From an uncultured bacterium (GTDB lineage: Bacteria > Bacillota_I > Bacilli_A > RF39 > UBA660), in the NCBI GenBank assembly GCA_949285775.1, contig CASEAD010000042.1:1-8622 (forward strand): DNA of 8,622 bases, written 5' to 3'. This document shows, piece after piece, positions 7,209 through 8,622 of this stretch. Position 1 is the first letter of the stretch. Every line of letters begins with the position of its first letter. Both the position numbers and the translations under genes were made by a program. The notes beneath the pieces were generated by a model. That model had not been told where the DNA came from, made no database searches, and saw nothing but the letters and a program-made list of their open reading frames with translations.

Positions 7209-7427
7209 ATGGCAGAGTTTAGAGGTAAAAAGAGAAAAAAGATATGTCATATGTGCGCTGGTAAATCATTTAATTATAAAGATGTAGTTATAATTAGTAA
7301 GTATATTAATGAATCAGGAAAAATATTACCAAGAAGATATACTGGCACATGTGCATTACATCAAAGAGAAGTAGCAAAACAAGTTAAATTAGCAAGATTC
7401 ATGGGCTTTATACCATATTGCAAATAA
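7209..7427 (+). CDS. rpsR: 30S ribosomal protein S18, zinc-binding form
   Basis: A 72-residue S18, the partner of S6 in the platform. It shows the family core NYKDVVIISKYINESGKILPRRYTGT and the end VAKQVKLARFMGFIPY. Cys13, Cys16 (CHMC), Cys48 and His51 (CALH) form a CxxC...CxxH set, the zinc-ribbon 'C+' form; the Bacillus subtilis protein lacks these cysteines. A very strong AAAGGAGG site (7196-7203) precedes the ATG, 14 bases after the ssb stop. It ends the operon: a terminator hairpin starts 2 bases past the stop codon. S18 is also half of the complex expected to bind the rpsF leader. Confidence 0.97.
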   Translation: MAEFRGKKRKKICHMCAGKSFNYKDVVIISKYINESGKILPRRYTGTCALHQREVAKQVKLARFMGFIPYCK

Positions 7428-7428
7428 C

Positions 7429-7451
7429 AGAACCATTAAGGTTCTTTTTTT
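7429..7451 (+). terminator. Intrinsic terminator of rpsF-ssb-rpsR
   Basis: AGAACC (7429-7434), loop ATTAA and GGTTCT (7440-7445) form a perfect 6-bp stem that runs into seven T (7445-7451). It begins 2 bases after the rpsR stop. A longer outer pairing, TAACAGA (7425-7431) with TCTGTTA (7453-7459), partly competes with the inner stem. Confidence 0.9.
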
Positions 7452-7485
7452 CTCTGTTATATTAAAATATATATTGAATTAATAG

Positions 7486-7513
7486 TTGCTTTTATATATA
7501 TTTATGTTAAAAT
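7486..7513 (+). promoter_or_regulatory. Promoter of the lipid kinase gene
   Basis: TTGCTT (7486-7491) and TAAAAT (7508-7513) are 16 bases apart, with TG one base before the -10 (TGTTAAAAT). The transcript would start near 7520, leaving a short leader that is mainly the AAGGAGG ribosome site. The design matches the rpsF promoter element for element. Confidence 0.65.
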
Positions 7514-7534
7514 ATAGTTATACAAGGAGGTAAT

Positions 7535-8458
7535 ATGATAAAAAAATGCATAGTAATATATAATCCAAATTCTGGAAAATCAATAGTAAAAAACAATTTA
7601 CCCGAAATATCCAAAATAATTACTAAACACGGTTACGAAGTAGAAAAAATATTATCAACTAAATATAAAAGGCACGCAATTGAAATTGTAAAAAACCTTC
7701 CCCAAGTAGATTTAGTAATGTCATTTGGTGGTGATGGAACATTTAACGAAGTAATGACAGGAAATTTCAAAAGAAAAGACAAATTACTACTAACTCATAT
7801 CCCAGTAGGAACAACTAATGATATTGGAGCAATGTTAGGATATGGAAAAAATATTTTAGAAAATGTAAAATTATCCCTTGAAGGAGTAGTAAAAAAATTT
7901 GATATAGGAATAATTAATAACCGACCATTTATCTATGTTGCCGGATTTGGAAAATATACAAGCATTTCATATGAAACTCCAAGAGAATTAAAGAAAAAAA
8001 TAGGTCACTTAGCTTACATAAAAGAAGGAATAAAAGCATTTTTTGATAAAGAAAAATTATATGATATTTCCTATGAAATAAATGGTGAAAAATATCGTGG
8101 TTTATTTACTTTTGTATTAATATCAAATGCCAATCATATTGCCGGAGTGCCGAACGTATATAAAGATATTAAATTAGATGATAACCAATTAGAAGTAGCA
8201 TTCTGCAATATAAAGAAAGTAAAAGACATCATAAAAAGTCTCTATTTCTTAACAAAATATGATGCTTCAAAAGTACCAGGTCTATACTTCTATAGAACTG
8301 ATAAAATTAAAATCAAAATAAATAATCCCGATAAAAAATCTTGGTGTATAGATGGTGAAAAATTACCCAATATAACTAAAACATATAATATTGAATTAGA
8401 GAATAATGTCCCAGTTTTAATTCCCAAAAAGAATATAGACAAATTATTTATTAAATAA
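7535..8458 (+). CDS. dgkB: Diacylglycerol kinase family lipid kinase (DgkB-like)
   Basis: A soluble lipid kinase of the DAGK_cat (YegS/BmrU/DgkB) family. DgkB phosphorylates diacylglycerol released by lipoteichoic acid synthesis and returns it to phospholipid synthesis at the inner face of the membrane. The 307 residues match DgkB (about 300). Visible are the N-terminal YNPNSGK (9-15), the nucleotide-binding FGGDGTFNEV (64-73), the PVGTTND turn (90-96), and DGE (273-275), whose glutamate aligns with the proposed general base of staphylococcal DgkB. TPRELKKKIGHLAYIKEGI (148-166) resembles the equivalent DgkB segment. The ATG has AAGGAGG a few bases upstream. It stands alone, between the rpsR terminator and its own promoter on one side and the next gene 90 bases on. 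The substrate cannot be read from sequence, and related kinases use other lipids. Confidence 0.88.
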   Translation: MIKKCIVIYNPNSGKSIVKNNLPEISKIITKHGYEVEKILSTKYKRHAIEIVKNLPQVDLVMSFGGDGTFNEVMTGNFKRKDKLLLTHIPVGTTNDIGAMLGYGKNILENVKLSLEGVVKKFDIGIINNRPFIYVAGFGKYTSISYETPRELKKKIGHLAYIKEGIKAFFDKEKLYDISYEINGEKYRGLFTFVLISNANHIAGVPNVYKDIKLDDNQLEVAFCNIKKVKDIIKSLYFLTKYDASKVPGLYFYRTDKIKIKINNPDKKSWCIDGEKLPNITKTYNIELENNVPVLIPKKNIDKLFIK

Positions 8459-8472
8459 AACATATTTAACAA

Positions 8473-8513
8473 TTCTTATTAATTAACAGTAAATAATAAG
8501 AAAATAAATTTTT
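8473..8513 (+). terminator. Possible weak terminator after the lipid kinase gene
   Basis: TTCTTATTA (8473-8481) and TAATAAGAA (8494-8502) form a perfect 9-bp stem with a 12-base loop. A short A-rich gap and five T (8509-8513) follow. The stem has one G:C pair and the T-tract is not adjacent, so it would be weak. Confidence 0.35.
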
Positions 8514-8548
8514 CTTATGCTAAACTATATTAGAAAGGAAGTAGCAGT

Positions 8549-8622
8549 ATGAAAAGAATTGATAAAATTAATTATTACTTAGATTTAGCGGAAACAACCC
8601 TAGAAAGAAGTACATGCTTAAG
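8549..8622 (+). CDS. Deoxycytidylate deaminase family protein, N-terminus (partial)
   Basis: The reading frame runs from ATG 8549 off the right edge, 24 full codons. The peptide starts MKRIDKINYYLDLAETTLER and continues STCL. From memory, NYYLDIAETVLERSTCLRR is the usual opening of Firmicutes dCMP deaminases (ComEB-like), which turn dCMP into dUMP for thymidylate synthesis. The zinc motifs that would prove this lie beyond the window. The AGAAAGGAAGTAG ribosome-site block 4 bases before the ATG is identical to the one before ychF. The gene begins 90 bases after the lipid kinase and may be in the same transcript if the weak hairpin between them does not terminate. Confidence 0.7.
   Translation, partial: MKRIDKINYYLDLAETTLERSTCL

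Noticed and set aside
8518..8531. Promoter for the last gene (TGCTAAACT or TATATT)
   Set aside because: The -10 matches are poor and no -35-like sequence stands at 16-18 bases; any AT-rich gap would give as much.

Overview
The window comes from a very AT-rich, low-GC Gram-positive (Bacillota) chromosome. Three things point there: the gene block rpsF-ssb-rpsR with a ychF-family GTPase close by (the Bacillus-type order is ychF-rpsF-ssb-rpsR), strong AGGAGG-type ribosome binding sites, and A/T-ending codon choice (ATA, AGA, AAA, TTA). The standard bacterial code fits: every Trp I checked is TGG, and no recognised gene uses TGA. A placement among uncultured gut Bacilli (RF39/Erysipelotrichia-like) is possible but is only an inference.

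Layout. Positions 1-78 hold the last codons of an unidentified upstream gene. A rightward, tightly packed group follows: ychF (99-1199), tldD (1214-2602), tldE/pmbA (2595-3863) and the M3-family oligoendopeptidase pepF (3878-5677). Gaps are 14, -8 and 14 bases, which suggests one operon. It ends at a bidirectional hairpin (5683-5713) shared with a convergent leftward gene for a small membrane-anchored protein (5718-6134). That gene diverges from the rightward rpsF-ssb-rpsR operon (6381-7427). The 246-base space between their starts holds two facing extended -10 promoters, an inverted repeat and a structured rpsF leader. The ribosomal operon ends at a strong intrinsic terminator (7429-7451). 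A diacylglycerol-kinase family gene (7535-8458) follows with its own promoter. The last 74 bases open a gene that reads like the N-terminus of a deoxycytidylate deaminase.

How the genes work together. TldD and TldE form a heteromeric zinc protease that degrades or matures peptides. PepF trims oligopeptides, so the first operon combines a ribosome-associated ATPase (YchF) with a cytoplasmic peptide-processing set. S6, SSB and S18 form the classic translation/replication operon, probably autoregulated by the S6:S18 pair through the rpsF leader.

No mobile element, CRISPR array, tRNA or rRNA was seen. The window is mostly conserved housekeeping sequence, and I did not find a convincing undescribed system. 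The points most worth a second look are the rpsF leader with two mutually exclusive folds, the peptidase block between ychF and rpsF, the extracytoplasmic domain of the small membrane protein, and the matching architecture of two promoters.
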